DNA of 64,000 nucleotides, taken from a virus. The stretch covers positions 34,930 through 98,929 of the IMG/VR virus record IMGVR_UViG_3300042889_002115, one strand, 5' to 3'. How positions within the stretch are numbered: position 1 is the first letter of the stretch; each line of letters opens with the position of its first letter. Positions 50,548 through 59,149 of this stretch are shown piece after piece. The position numbers and the translations under genes are program-made. The notes beneath the pieces were generated by a model. It saw only the letters and a program-made list of their open reading frames with translations, was not told where the DNA came from and made no database searches.

Positions 50548-51408
50548 ATGACACAATCTAAACGTATACTAATCATGGGCTTGCCTGGCTCGGGCAAAAC
50601 CTACTTTGCCGAAAAGCTAAAGAAATACCTGGAGGACAATTCTAATACACAGACCATGCCAGTTGAGCGTATGCTGCACTTAGAATTGCCGCCCATTTAC
50701 TATACCAGCAAGGTGGACTGGTTCAATGCAGATGATGTGCGCAAACGATTCAACGACTGGGATTTCAGCCGTGAAGGGCGCATTCGTCAAAGTATCAGAA
50801 TGTTTGATTTTGCTGTGAGCTGCACTGAAGACTTTGTGATCTGTGACTTTGTGGCACCTTTGGTGGAGATGAGAAACAACTTCAAAGCAGATTGGACCAT
50901 CTGGATGGACACCATTGATGCAGGCCGCTACGAAGATACCAACCGAGCGTTTGTTCCACCCGAGCAGTATGACTTTAGAGTCACAGAACAAAATGCTGAA
51001 AAATGGGCAGAGTTTGTGGGTGACCATATTTTGTATAATCGTCGGCGTCCAAGATTTGATTGGCAACGAGAAACAGTGCAAATGTTGGGTCGTTGGCAAC
51101 CTTGGCATGCAGGACATCGGGCCTTGTTTGATCGACTTATTGCTCGTACTGGGCAAGTTGTCATACAGATTCGTGATGTGCAAGGTTGGCAAGGTTCAAA
51201 TCCTTTTGCAGTACAACAAGTAAAAGACTTTATTCGTCGAGATCTAGACCCATTGTATCAGGGACAATACGAAATACAAGTGGTGCCCAACATTGTACAC
51301 ATTGGGTGGGGGCGCGGGGTAGGATACACGTCAGGTGAAGAAACATTTGACGAAACCATTACAAACATTTCTGCCACCAAAATCCGAAAAGAATTAGGGT
51401 TAAAATAA
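50548..51408 (+). CDS. P-loop kinase / nucleotidyltransferase fusion, 286 aa
   Basis: Residues 1-165: Walker A G-L-P-G-S-G-K-T (11-18), similar to adenylylsulfate kinases and related small kinases (D-W-F-N-A-D-D-V-R). Residues 175-286: nucleotidyltransferase with G-R-W-Q-P-W-H187-A-G-H190 and the closing I-S-A-T-K-I-R (274-280), as in NMN or related adenylyltransferases. A bifunctional enzyme in cofactor (NAD-like) or sulfate activation is possible. The link with sulfotransferase-like gene 52471 is suggestive only. Confidence 0.82.
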   Translation: MTQSKRILIMGLPGSGKTYFAEKLKKYLEDNSNTQTMPVERMLHLELPPIYYTSKVDWFNADDVRKRFNDWDFSREGRIRQSIRMFDFAVSCTEDFVICDFVAPLVEMRNNFKADWTIWMDTIDAGRYEDTNRAFVPPEQYDFRVTEQNAEKWAEFVGDHILYNRRRPRFDWQRETVQMLGRWQPWHAGHRALFDRLIARTGQVVIQIRDVQGWQGSNPFAVQQVKDFIRRDLDPLYQGQYEIQVVPNIVHIGWGRGVGYTSGEETFDETITNISATKIRKELGLK

Positions 51409-51455
51409 AATGTTCAACTGTGTGAAATGTAATGTATTATTAGAAAGAACTTATT

Positions 51456-51623
51456 ATGTCAGAAAACAAACCAACTTTTATACAAGCAATCAAAGCAGCA
51501 CAGGCGCTCAAAACCAAAATTTCGCCTGAGACGGCGGCAACAATACAACAAACAAAGAAAACACCTAGGTCGCAGGTCACCACCAACAAGCCCACCACAC
51601 GAACCACTGGCCGCGGTAGATAA
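51456..51623 (+). CDS. Small basic hypothetical protein, 55 aa
   Basis: Helical N-terminal part (F-I-Q-A-I-K-A-A-Q-A-L-K-T-K) and a Thr/Arg/Lys-rich disordered tail. The stop touches the next ATG directly, which supports it. Function unknown. Confidence 0.55.
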   Translation: MSENKPTFIQAIKAAQALKTKISPETAATIQQTKKTPRSQVTTNKPTTRTTGRGR

Positions 51624-52490
51624 ATGATATTGTCTGATTTATTTCAACTTTTTAGAATCAATCAACATTGGGGCACGTCAGGAATAGATTCTATTAAGCG
51701 ATGTTTGAACAAACAACATTTTTTAAACTATCCGCACAAGGTTGAATATCAGTACAACAGTCGAGGATTTAGAGATGCCGAATGGCCTGAGACTATACAG
51801 GAGTTACAGAACGCTATTTGGTGTGTTGGAGACAGTTTTACTGTGGGTATTGGCAGTCCTTATGAATTCACGTGGCCGCAAGTTCTAGCCAAAGCCACTG
51901 GTCGCCGATGTATCAATGTCAGCATGGACGGTGCTAGCAATACCTGGATTAGTCGCCGTGCCAGACAAATTATTCATGAAATCAACCCAACTCACATGGT
52001 AGTGTTATGGTCGTACATTCATCGTAGAGAATTGCCTAACGTTGATATCCCTGACGAAACTAGAATGATGCATTTTGACAAATCCCAGTCAGAATTAGAC
52101 GATCTTAAGAATTTTATCAATTGCTACACCAATTTAAAAAATTGTACAGCAAGTGTCAATATATTTAACGGAATTATACCACGTTCGGGAGTGAATGGTG
52201 TTTGTGATCATATGATCCAAAGCTGGCACAACATAAAAGATCCTTCATGGTCTGAATTTCCCCCAACTACACAGGTTGAATTTGACCAATTACCTGCCCA
52301 TATAAAACAAGAAACTACTGATATATTTTCCAATGACCAGTTAGAAATTTGGTTTATTAAAAACAATTTTTGTAATATAAATCAACTGACTGCATTGTCC
52401 ATGTTAGACTATGCTAGAGATTACCATCATTTTGACTGTATCACTAGCGAGTTTTTTGTTAAACAGATTCTCAAGAACTTTGATGATTAA
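51624..52490 (+). CDS. SGNH/GDSL-hydrolase-like protein, 288 aa
   Basis: G-D-S-F-T (69-73) with V-G-I-G-S is the GDSL block I, N-V-S-M-D-G-A-S-N-T block III-like, and D-Y-H-H-F-D near the C-terminus the D-x-x-H block. These are the catalytic parts of SGNH esterases that remove acyl groups from sugars or lipids. The gene is visibly AT-richer than most. It may alter surface glycans or cell envelope. Overlaps the convergent gene by 20 nt. Confidence 0.75.
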   Translation: MILSDLFQLFRINQHWGTSGIDSIKRCLNKQHFLNYPHKVEYQYNSRGFRDAEWPETIQELQNAIWCVGDSFTVGIGSPYEFTWPQVLAKATGRRCINVSMDGASNTWISRRARQIIHEINPTHMVVLWSYIHRRELPNVDIPDETRMMHFDKSQSELDDLKNFINCYTNLKNCTASVNIFNGIIPRSGVNGVCDHMIQSWHNIKDPSWSEFPPTTQVEFDQLPAHIKQETTDIFSNDQLEIWFIKNNFCNINQLTALSMLDYARDYHHFDCITSEFFVKQILKNFDD

Positions 52491-53700
52491 CTAAATCTGT
52501 TGTAGATTTGTGCCAGAATTGATTTTCTTGCCGGACCTGATTTAAAACATCTTCAGCAGCAATTGGTTTTGCAATGCTCGAATTGTTGATTGCCCAATGG
52601 TTGTATATTTCAGTCAATTGATCGAAATTTTTTACTATCTTTGTTTTTTCGGCCAGGGTTTGTTTTTTGATTGGTGGCCCATTCTTCAAAATTCCTAATT
52701 TGACCATTTGATCAATAGTCTTTTGTGCTTCTACATAGCCTTGTTTTGCAAAAGACAATTCAGATTGTCGATCTTGTGGCAACAAAGAAAATATGCCCTC
52801 TTGACGAACATAGTCACGTGTAAATTGTGTTTTGATTGACACGGGCAGTTGATTAATATCTTGCGGTGTAGTTATTGCTGGCCAATCTATTGGCGATTTT
52901 TGCTGATAGTAAGACACTGACTCAGGAAGGTCTAATATCAATTGGTCAATTTTGTTGTTTGAGTCAAACATTAAACTACTCAAATCACTGCGAGCATAGT
53001 GCATCTTGTTCCAGGTGTTGAATGTAATTCCAAAGTTTTTTTCCCAGGTTACCAATTCAGGCTGACTGCTAAACACTGGAAGGCCAAGAATAAACTGTTC
53101 AAGTCTTGGCACATCTTGTTCGTAGTTAAAATATGAACTTACGTTGAAATACTGATTGCTCCAGTTGATATAATCACGGTACGCATTGAGCTGATACTCA
53201 AAAGCCTGCGAATCAAGTTGTATTCCTGATTGATAAATGTCATAAAATGTATCTATTTTTTCAGTGGCTGAATATACATTTAATTTTTTAGTTACTTTGT
53301 TGAGTGTCATACTCAAAGCATGCTCGAACACATTGGCTCTGCGACACGCAATTATGTAAAAGTTTTTGTTAAGGTACTGATAAAAAGGCACCTGTTGAGC
53401 AACAGTATCGTTGCGATGACGTATATGATAATGCGCAAGTCTGGAAGTTTTATAATGATCTACACTGCCGAGTAGTTCAACCACTTGTTCCAGCGACTGA
53501 TAATACCCCCAGTTTTTGATTGCATGTTTGCTTACAAGTTCCTGGTTGAATTCAGGACTGTAATACTTGGCCAGGCCATTGGTTAATTCGTGCAGGTTAA
53601 TCACCGGACGGCCGAACTGATGAAACTGCATGTATATGGTCAGCATGCGTTGCAACAAAGTGCTGCCCACAGCGTCGGGCGTCAGAATTAATACATTCAT
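52471..53700 (-). CDS. Sulfotransferase-like protein, 409 aa
   Basis: L-T-P-D-A-V-G-S-T-L-L-Q-R (7-19) matches the 5'-phosphosulfate loop of PAPS-dependent sulfotransferases, and I-I-A-C-R-R-A-N-V-F-E-H-A-L-S-M resembles the 3'-phosphate-binding strand-helix. The C-terminal 150 residues are helical. It may sulfate a carbohydrate or a virion protein; the acceptor is unknown. AT-rich, like its convergent neighbour. Confidence 0.72.
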   Translation of the reverse strand: MNVLILTPDAVGSTLLQRMLTIYMQFHQFGRPVINLHELTNGLAKYYSPEFNQELVSKHAIKNWGYYQSLEQVVELLGSVDHYKTSRLAHYHIRHRNDTVAQQVPFYQYLNKNFYIIACRRANVFEHALSMTLNKVTKKLNVYSATEKIDTFYDIYQSGIQLDSQAFEYQLNAYRDYINWSNQYFNVSSYFNYEQDVPRLEQFILGLPVFSSQPELVTWEKNFGITFNTWNKMHYARSDLSSLMFDSNNKIDQLILDLPESVSYYQQKSPIDWPAITTPQDINQLPVSIKTQFTRDYVRQEGIFSLLPQDRQSELSFAKQGYVEAQKTIDQMVKLGILKNGPPIKKQTLAEKTKIVKNFDQLTEIYNHWAINNSSIAKPIAAEDVLNQVRQENQFWHKSTTDLVNHQSS

Positions 53701-53767
53701 ATAGCAATACTTATGATGTAAAAATTATGTGCCCAGTTAATCACGACGTGAATCACGCCAGAATGGG

Positions 53768-53774
53768 ATAAATA
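53768..53774 (+). promoter_or_regulatory. Late-type box before the lysis cassette
   Basis: ATAAATA in the gap upstream of the GH19 remnant (53801) and the GH19 endolysin (53911). Confidence 0.5.
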
Positions 53775-53800
53775 TTCTTATATAACAAGGTATCAACACT

Positions 53801-53857
53801 ATGCAAATTAGCACTGCACAACTGCAACAAATCATACCCGGTAATCCCTATGTTTAG
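53801..53857 (+). pseudogene. Remnant of a GH19 endolysin N-terminus, 18 codons
   Basis: ATG at 53801 reads M-Q-I-S-T-A-Q-L-Q-Q-I-I-P-G-N-P-Y-V then stops. It matches the start of the intact endolysin (L-T-L-S-Q-L-E-E-M-V-P-G-N-P-H-I). Likely the leftover of a replaced or duplicated endolysin gene; it could also act as a leader peptide. Confidence 0.7.
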
Positions 53858-53910
53858 CATGGCTGCTAACACACAGGGTGGTCAGTCTAAAATTAATGGA
53901 GCACACTAAA

Positions 53911-54537
53911 ATGTCAAACAATTTTGGGTTAACATTGTCACAACTGGAAGAAATGGTTCCGGGAAATCCTCATATTGATAGTTGGTACGAAGCACTGGAG
54001 CAGATACTGCCAGACTACGATATCAACACTCCGCAGAGAATTGCAGCATTTGTTGCTCAATGCGCTCATGAAAGCGGTGGATTCAAATTTATCAAAGAAA
54101 ATTTAAATTATAGGGCAGTCAGTCTGCGCAAGACTTTTGCCAAGTATTTTCCCACAGATGAATTGGCACAGCAGTATGCAGGCAAAGGCGAAATGATTGC
54201 CAATAGAGTTTATGCCAATCGCATGGGCAACGGCAATGAAGCCAGTGGCGATGGTTATCGTTATTGTGGTCGAGGCCTTATTCAGTTGACTGGCAAAGAC
54301 AACTACACTCGCTATGCCGAAAGCACAGAACAGTCAGTGGAAGAAGCCAGCGAACATTTATTAACCTTCGAAGGCTGTGTACAAAGTGCTGCATGGTTCT
54401 GGGAAGCCAACAACTTGAATCAATGGGCCGACAAGGGTGACATTGTCACCTTGACCAAACGAATCAATGGCGGCACCATTGGGCTCGAAGATCGTATCAA
54501 ACACTATAATCATGCTTTACATGTGCTAGGATTATAA
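53911..54537 (+). CDS. GH19 endolysin (chitinase-type glycosidase), 208 aa
   Basis: F-V-A-Q-C-A-H-E54-S-G-G-F with E-N-L-N-Y-R-A just after is the GH19 active site; Y-C-G-R-G-L-I-Q-L-T-G-K-D-N-Y, A-W-F-W and R-I-N-G-G-T-I-G-L are the other family blocks. It cuts the peptidoglycan glycan backbone at lysis. No signal peptide, so it depends on a holin. ATG at 53911 with GGAG upstream; followed by spanin-like and holin genes. Confidence 0.92.
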   Translation: MSNNFGLTLSQLEEMVPGNPHIDSWYEALEQILPDYDINTPQRIAAFVAQCAHESGGFKFIKENLNYRAVSLRKTFAKYFPTDELAQQYAGKGEMIANRVYANRMGNGNEASGDGYRYCGRGLIQLTGKDNYTRYAESTEQSVEEASEHLLTFEGCVQSAAWFWEANNLNQWADKGDIVTLTKRINGGTIGLEDRIKHYNHALHVLGL

Positions 54538-54538
54538 T

Positions 54539-55021
54539 ATGTGGTTACTGCATTTCTTTTCGGACAGTTTTTTACAGTTTATAGTCAATGCAGTATTGAT
54601 AACTGGCGTAGTCGGCACTGTTTTATTCTGTTTCTTTCTCAATAAGATTTTACAATTTTTTCCGCCACTGGCACCGTACTACAAAGCATTGCAAATTGGC
54701 AGCATAGTTGTACTGTTGGCTGGCGTGTACTTTAAAGGCGGCTACGCTACTGAAATGATTTGGCGTGACAAGGTAAAAGAAGTAGAAGCCAAGTTGGCCG
54801 CAGCTGAAGCTGAAAGCAAAAAAGAAACTGTAAAAATTGTAGAACGGGTTGTCAAGAAGACCGAAGTTATTCAGCGGCGTGGGCAAGATGTTGTTCAATA
54901 TATTGATCGAGAAGTTGTCAAATACGATACAAAATTTTTACCTGGTGGCGTGTGTGAAATACCAAAAGAATTTGTCAAAGCACACAATGACGCTGCTACT
55001 CCAGTTGAGGCTAAGAAATGA
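54539..55021 (+). CDS. Inner-membrane spanin-like protein, 160 aa
   Basis: Two N-terminal membrane segments (about 12-34 and 45-65), then a long charged coiled coil (K-V-K-E-V-E-A-K-L-A-A-A-E-A-E-S-K-K-E) in the periplasm or cytoplasm. Followed with ATGA overlap by a small lipoprotein. The order endolysin, i-spanin, o-spanin fits Gram-negative lysis, although two membrane spans are unusual for an i-spanin. Confidence 0.7.
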   Translation: MWLLHFFSDSFLQFIVNAVLITGVVGTVLFCFFLNKILQFFPPLAPYYKALQIGSIVVLLAGVYFKGGYATEMIWRDKVKEVEAKLAAAEAESKKETVKIVERVVKKTEVIQRRGQDVVQYIDREVVKYDTKFLPGGVCEIPKEFVKAHNDAATPVEAKK

Positions 55022-55287
55022 AATATCTATTATTACTGTCAGTAGTGTTGTTACAAGCCTGTGGCACAACAGTACCAGTCTCTGCAAAATTTCCCGACAG
55101 TCCAGGCGCAATTGCAACACAAACATGCCCCGCATTGCAGCAACTATCACAGGATCCCAAACTAAGCGAAGTATCTAAAACAATCACCATCAACTATACC
55201 ACCTACTATGAATGTGCAATCAAAGTTGATGCCTGGAATGATTGGTACAAAATACAAAAAAATATTTTTGAAAAGGCAGCAAAATGA
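55018..55287 (+). CDS. Small lipoprotein, probable outer-membrane spanin, 89 aa
   Basis: Signal peptide with lipobox L-L-Q-A-C16 followed by G-T-T, giving a mature lipoprotein of about 74 residues. It overlaps the preceding coiled-coil protein by 4 nt, the usual arrangement of a spanin pair. Role in outer-membrane disruption inferred from context. Confidence 0.75.
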   Translation: MKYLLLLSVVLLQACGTTVPVSAKFPDSPGAIATQTCPALQQLSQDPKLSEVSKTITINYTTYYECAIKVDAWNDWYKIQKNIFEKAAK

Positions 55288-55781
55288 GTAAAGAAACAAA
55301 AAAAGAAGACTGGATGAATTCAAAATGGCGTCCAGCCATGGGTTGGATGTACATGGTTGTCTGTATGATGGACATGGTGATATTTCCCATACTATGGAGT
55401 CTACTACAGACCGTAACTCACACACCTATCACTCAGTGGAATCCGTTGACACTGCAAGGCGCTGGACTATTTCACCTGGCCATGGGTGCAGTGTTAGGTG
55501 TTGCTGCGTATGGTCGTACGCAAGAAAAACTTGGCGGAGCCAACAATGGCGGAATACAAACACCAACAACAGGATTCTCCAGCGGGCCTTCAACATTTAG
55601 CCAACCGTCGGCAGGAGGCTTCGGTTCTCCAGCACCAAGTAGCTTTGCTGGTAGTTCAGGATTTGGAACGGCAACGCCTGCATCAAGTTTTACCCCAGCA
55701 CCAAGTTGGGGGACAACCCCAACAGCAACAACAGCCAGCGGTAAGAAAGTTGTACCAGAGTTTAATCAGCCAGAAATTTAA
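55284..55781 (+). CDS. Probable 3-TM-type holin, 165 aa
   Basis: N-terminal W-M-N-S-K-W-R-P-A-M-G-W-M-Y-M-V-V-C resembles the start of the three-TM holin family known from gene-transfer agents. Two clear membrane spans plus a further hydrophobic stretch are seen in residues 20-75. The rest is a Ser/Gly/Pro-rich tail (F-S-S-G-P-S-T-F-S-Q-P). It completes the second lysis cassette. Confidence 0.78.
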   Translation: MSKETKKEDWMNSKWRPAMGWMYMVVCMMDMVIFPILWSLLQTVTHTPITQWNPLTLQGAGLFHLAMGAVLGVAAYGRTQEKLGGANNGGIQTPTTGFSSGPSTFSQPSAGGFGSPAPSSFAGSSGFGTATPASSFTPAPSWGTTPTATTASGKKVVPEFNQPEI

Positions 55782-55794
55782 AAAGGAGTATAAA

Positions 55795-56010
55795 ATGAAA
55801 TTATTATTAGCACTAGCAACAAGTTTGATATTAGTTGGCACAGCACATGCCGCTGCTGAAATTAAAGAAATTTGCTCACCAAAAATGGACTCCTCTGGCA
55901 AACCAGTCATGGATAAGAAAACTGGTAAACAAGTTCAAATTTGTAAGAAAATCAAAGTCCATAAAAAAGTAGAAGGTACCACTGTCCCTGACAAAAATGC
56001 TAAAAAGTAA
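55795..56010 (+). CDS. Small secreted Cys-pair protein, 71 aa
   Basis: Signal peptide (residues 1-20, ending A-H-A-A), then a Lys-rich mature part with two Cys (E-I-C-S, Q-I-C-K) that could form a disulfide in the periplasm. AAGGAG just before the ATG. Last gene before a terminator. Function unknown; lysis-related by position. Confidence 0.75.
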   Translation: MKLLLALATSLILVGTAHAAAEIKEICSPKMDSSGKPVMDKKTGKQVQICKKIKVHKKVEGTTVPDKNAKK

Positions 56011-56020
56011 CGACTAACTC

Positions 56021-56056
56021 AGCAGTCAGCATAACTATTGTGTTGACTGCTTTTTT
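56021..56056 (+). terminator. Intrinsic terminator after the lysis cassette
   Basis: Stem AGCAGTCA (56021-56028) / TGACTGCT (56044-56051), then a T run to 56056. The loop is 15 nt. Confidence 0.78.
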
Positions 56057-56067
56057 ACGACTCAAAT

Positions 56068-56835
56068 ATGGATCACTACAAAACACTTGATGTTGCTCGT
56101 ACTGCCACTCCGGACGAAATAAAAAAAGCCTATCGCAAGCTGGCTTCTCAACATCATCCTGACAAAGGCGGCAACACTGTCAAGTTTCAAGAACTGCAAA
56201 CTGCATACGATACCCTGAGCGATCCTGCCCAGCGAGCTGAATACGACAACCCTAGACCGCAGTTTTCAGGATTCCCCGGCGGTGGATTCAACATGCACGA
56301 CATCTTTGGACAGATGTTTGGTCAGCAGTCCGGACAAACATCTCGCAGAAATCATGTGCGTATGACTGTGTGGATCACCTTGCTGGATGTGGCGCAAGGC
56401 GGCAGTCGCACTGTGAATGTAGGCACATCAACAGGGTCCAGCACCGTGCAAATTGAAATCCCAAAAGGCATCAACGATGGAGACAATGTTCAATACAGTG
56501 GCGTGGGCCCAGGTGGTGTAGACCTGATTGTGCAATTTCGAGTCCGCCCAGATGCCAGATGGCGCCGAGAAGACCTCAATCTCTACTGCGAGCATCGTGT
56601 GCCAATCTGGGACCTGATTCTAGGAGTCGAGACCGAAGTGATCAATATACTAGGACACCAATTGGTTGTGGGTGTGCCGCAAGGCACTCAACCGGGCACC
56701 ACCATGCGACTGAAAGGACATGGCCTGCAGGATCGTCACGGCCAAACAGGAGATCTAATGTTACGTGTTCAAGGCGAAATACCCAAAACAATTGCCCCAG
56801 AAATTGTGGCGGCCATACAACAATACCAAAAATAA
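56068..56835 (+). CDS. DnaJ/CbpA-like cochaperone, 255 aa
   Basis: J domain (1-60) with H30-P-D32 in H-H-P-D-K-G-G; Gly/Phe-rich linker (70-90); then the two beta-sandwich substrate domains, lacking the Cys-rich zinc region of DnaJ. It stimulates host DnaK and delivers clients. Adjacent to clpA, it may help the phage unfold and refold or degrade proteins. The J-domain start (D-H-Y-K-T-L-D-V) fixes the ATG. Confidence 0.92.
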   Translation: MDHYKTLDVARTATPDEIKKAYRKLASQHHPDKGGNTVKFQELQTAYDTLSDPAQRAEYDNPRPQFSGFPGGGFNMHDIFGQMFGQQSGQTSRRNHVRMTVWITLLDVAQGGSRTVNVGTSTGSSTVQIEIPKGINDGDNVQYSGVGPGGVDLIVQFRVRPDARWRREDLNLYCEHRVPIWDLILGVETEVINILGHQLVVGVPQGTQPGTTMRLKGHGLQDRHGQTGDLMLRVQGEIPKTIAPEIVAAIQQYQK

Positions 56836-56837
56836 AC

Positions 56838-56866
56838 TTGCATTGCAGTTGGCATTGCGTTATAAT
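56838..56866 (+). promoter_or_regulatory. Sigma70-type promoter of clpA
   Basis: TTGCAT (56838-56843), 17 nt, TATAAT (56861-56866). Confidence 0.78.
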
Positions 56867-56890
56867 AAACAAAACAACTCAAGGATTCCA

Positions 56891-59149
56891 ATGACCCCTA
56901 CTCCCGAAATTGAACACATTGTTGATCAGGCTGTGAAAATTGCACAGGAGCGGCAGCACGAATATGTGACCTCTGAACACCTGCTGTTGAGCATGATTCG
57001 ATATGCACCTTTTAGAAAAACTGTGGCCAATTTTGGTGTGGACACTGACCACATGGACCAGGAAATTGATGTATATCTAAAAAGCCTTGTGAGCCTGGTC
57101 AACCCCGACGTTGATGTGCCTAAAAAGACACAGGCCCTGGAACGCATTTTTAACCGTGCCAACGTACAGGTCATGTTTACCGGTCGTCGCAACCTTACCG
57201 TGATTGATCTGTATCTTTCAATCATGAGCGAAGGCAATAGTCACGCACAATATTTCATGTTGAAATTTGGCATGAAGAAATCAGAGTTTGTGGAGTTCTG
57301 GCAAAAGAATTATCGACCCACTGATGTCAAACTCAGTAGCAGCCAGGCCGACAGCATTCTAAACGAATACTGCACTAGTCTTACTGCTTGTGCTGAAAAA
57401 GATCAGTTAGAACCCATGATTGGTCGAAGCAAAGAACTGGAAGAAATGATCACCGTGCTGGCTCGACGCTTCAAGGCCAATGTGCTCATGGTTGGCGATC
57501 CTGGTGTGGGCAAAACACACATTGTGGATGGCCTGGCACAGGAAATCATTGCCGGACGTGTGCCCGAGTTCCTAAAAGGGCATGAAGTCTGGAGTCTTGA
57601 AATTGGCAGCCTGCTGGCAGGTTCTAAATATCGCGGCGAGTTTGAAGAAAAATTTAAAGCAGTTATTTCTGCTCTGGAATCCAAGAAAAACTGTATCCTG
57701 TTTGTGGACGAAGCGCACACCATGAAAGGTGCGGGTGCAGGGTCAACTGCAGGGCTGGACTTTGCCAACATGCTGAAGCCGGCTATTACCAAAGGCAACC
57801 TCAAGGTTGTGGCGTCAACCACCTGGGAAGAGTACTACGAAAGCTTTGAAAAAGATCGTGCACTCATGCGTAGATTCTATCGACTCAGCATTGACGAGCC
57901 CGATGCAGAAACCACGGAAAAGATCCTGATTGGCCTCAGTCCGCGCCTGGAACAGTTTCACAATGTGTTGATTGACACAGAAGCCATGATCACTGCAGTG
58001 GAACTGGCTGCTCGTTACATTCATGACCGCAAGAATCCTGACAAAAGTATTGACATCATTGATGCTGCTTGTGCTCGAGAGCGTGTGAAAGATCAAGGCA
58101 CAGTCACCGTCACTCGAGACATGATTGAACAGCAGGTGGCTCGCATGACTGGCGTGCCCACGGACAAACTGCAAAACGAGCGATCAGCCAAGATTGTGGA
58201 ACTGGAATCAAACATCAAGCAAAAACTGTATGGGCAAGACTCAGCTGTGGACGCTGTGCTGGATCGAGTGTACATCAGCTTTGCTGGCATCAGCAACGAA
58301 AAACGACCCATGGCCAGTTTCTTGTTCTTGGGTCCAACCGGTACAGGCAAAACTGAACTGGCACGATTGTTGAGCCAAAATCTTGACATGCATCTACTCA
58401 AGTATGACATGAGCGAGTTTCAAGAGCGGCACAGTGTGAGCGGCTTGATCGGTGCTCCCCCAGGCTATGTGGGTTTTGAAGATGGCAACGTGGGCGGCGG
58501 CAAACTGATTTCTGACATCAGTAAGAATCCGTTCAGCATCATCTTGTTTGACGAAATTGAAAAAGCACATCCTGACGTCAGTAACATCTTGCTACAGATG
58601 CTGGACGAAGGTGTGATTACCAGCAGTGGTGGCAAACGAGTCAACGTCAAGAACTGTATCATTATCTTGACATCCAACCTGGGTGCTGCTGCCAGTGAAG
58701 TCAACAACATTGGCTTTGGTTCGCAGGAAAAAAGCGGAGAAGATGAGCGAGCACTCAAGGAGTTTTTCAAACCTGAAATGCGTAACCGTATTGATCAGAT
58801 TGTGAAGTTCTCCAAGCTGGACACCCTGGCTATCAAGAAAGTGGTTGTGAAGTTTGCCGAAGAACTCAAGACCAGCTTGCTGGCCAAGAACATTCGACTC
58901 AACATGACCGAAGCTGTGATTGACATGCTGGCTGACAAAGGATATGACTCCAAGATGGGTGCACGACCCCTGAGTCGCAAGATTGACCAGTTGATTCGAG
59001 TGCCACTCAGCAAGCGAATCTTGTTTGATCGGCTGGCAGACTGCGACATCACTGCGGACATGAATGGTGATGATGTGGTGTTTGATGCAGTGGCTCACGA
59101 AATTCCTGTGGTAGGCGATGACGGAATTATTCGATTTCCCACTCCATGA
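56891..59149 (+). CDS. clpA: ClpA-type AAA+ unfoldase, 752 aa
   Basis: N-domain (1-150), AAA-1 with Walker A G-D-P-G-V-G-K-T (202-209) and F-V-D-E-A-H (271-276), AAA-2 with G-P-T-G-T-G-K-T (481-488), I-L-F-D-E-I-E-K-A-H and R-N-R-I-D. There is no ClpB-type middle coiled coil. N-I-G-F-G (606-610) between Walker B-2 and R-N-R-I-D sits where ClpA has its I-G-L/F ClpP-docking loop. It should unfold proteins and feed ClpP. ATG at 56891 lies after AAGGA and 25 nt from the promoter -10; a longer frame starts inside dnaJ. Confidence 0.92.
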   Translation: MTPTPEIEHIVDQAVKIAQERQHEYVTSEHLLLSMIRYAPFRKTVANFGVDTDHMDQEIDVYLKSLVSLVNPDVDVPKKTQALERIFNRANVQVMFTGRRNLTVIDLYLSIMSEGNSHAQYFMLKFGMKKSEFVEFWQKNYRPTDVKLSSSQADSILNEYCTSLTACAEKDQLEPMIGRSKELEEMITVLARRFKANVLMVGDPGVGKTHIVDGLAQEIIAGRVPEFLKGHEVWSLEIGSLLAGSKYRGEFEEKFKAVISALESKKNCILFVDEAHTMKGAGAGSTAGLDFANMLKPAITKGNLKVVASTTWEEYYESFEKDRALMRRFYRLSIDEPDAETTEKILIGLSPRLEQFHNVLIDTEAMITAVELAARYIHDRKNPDKSIDIIDAACARERVKDQGTVTVTRDMIEQQVARMTGVPTDKLQNERSAKIVELESNIKQKLYGQDSAVDAVLDRVYISFAGISNEKRPMASFLFLGPTGTGKTELARLLSQNLDMHLLKYDMSEFQERHSVSGLIGAPPGYVGFEDGNVGGGKLISDISKNPFSIILFDEIEKAHPDVSNILLQMLDEGVITSSGGKRVNVKNCIIILTSNLGAAASEVNNIGFGSQEKSGEDERALKEFFKPEMRNRIDQIVKFSKLDTLAIKKVVVKFAEELKTSLLAKNIRLNMTEAVIDMLADKGYDSKMGARPLSRKIDQLIRVPLSKRILFDRLADCDITADMNGDDVVFDAVAHEIPVVGDDGIIRFPTP

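Noticed and set aside
51410-51529. 39-codon frame starting M-F-N-C-V-K-C
   Set aside because: It overlaps the better 55-aa gene at 51456 in another frame and has no ribosome site or homologous pattern.
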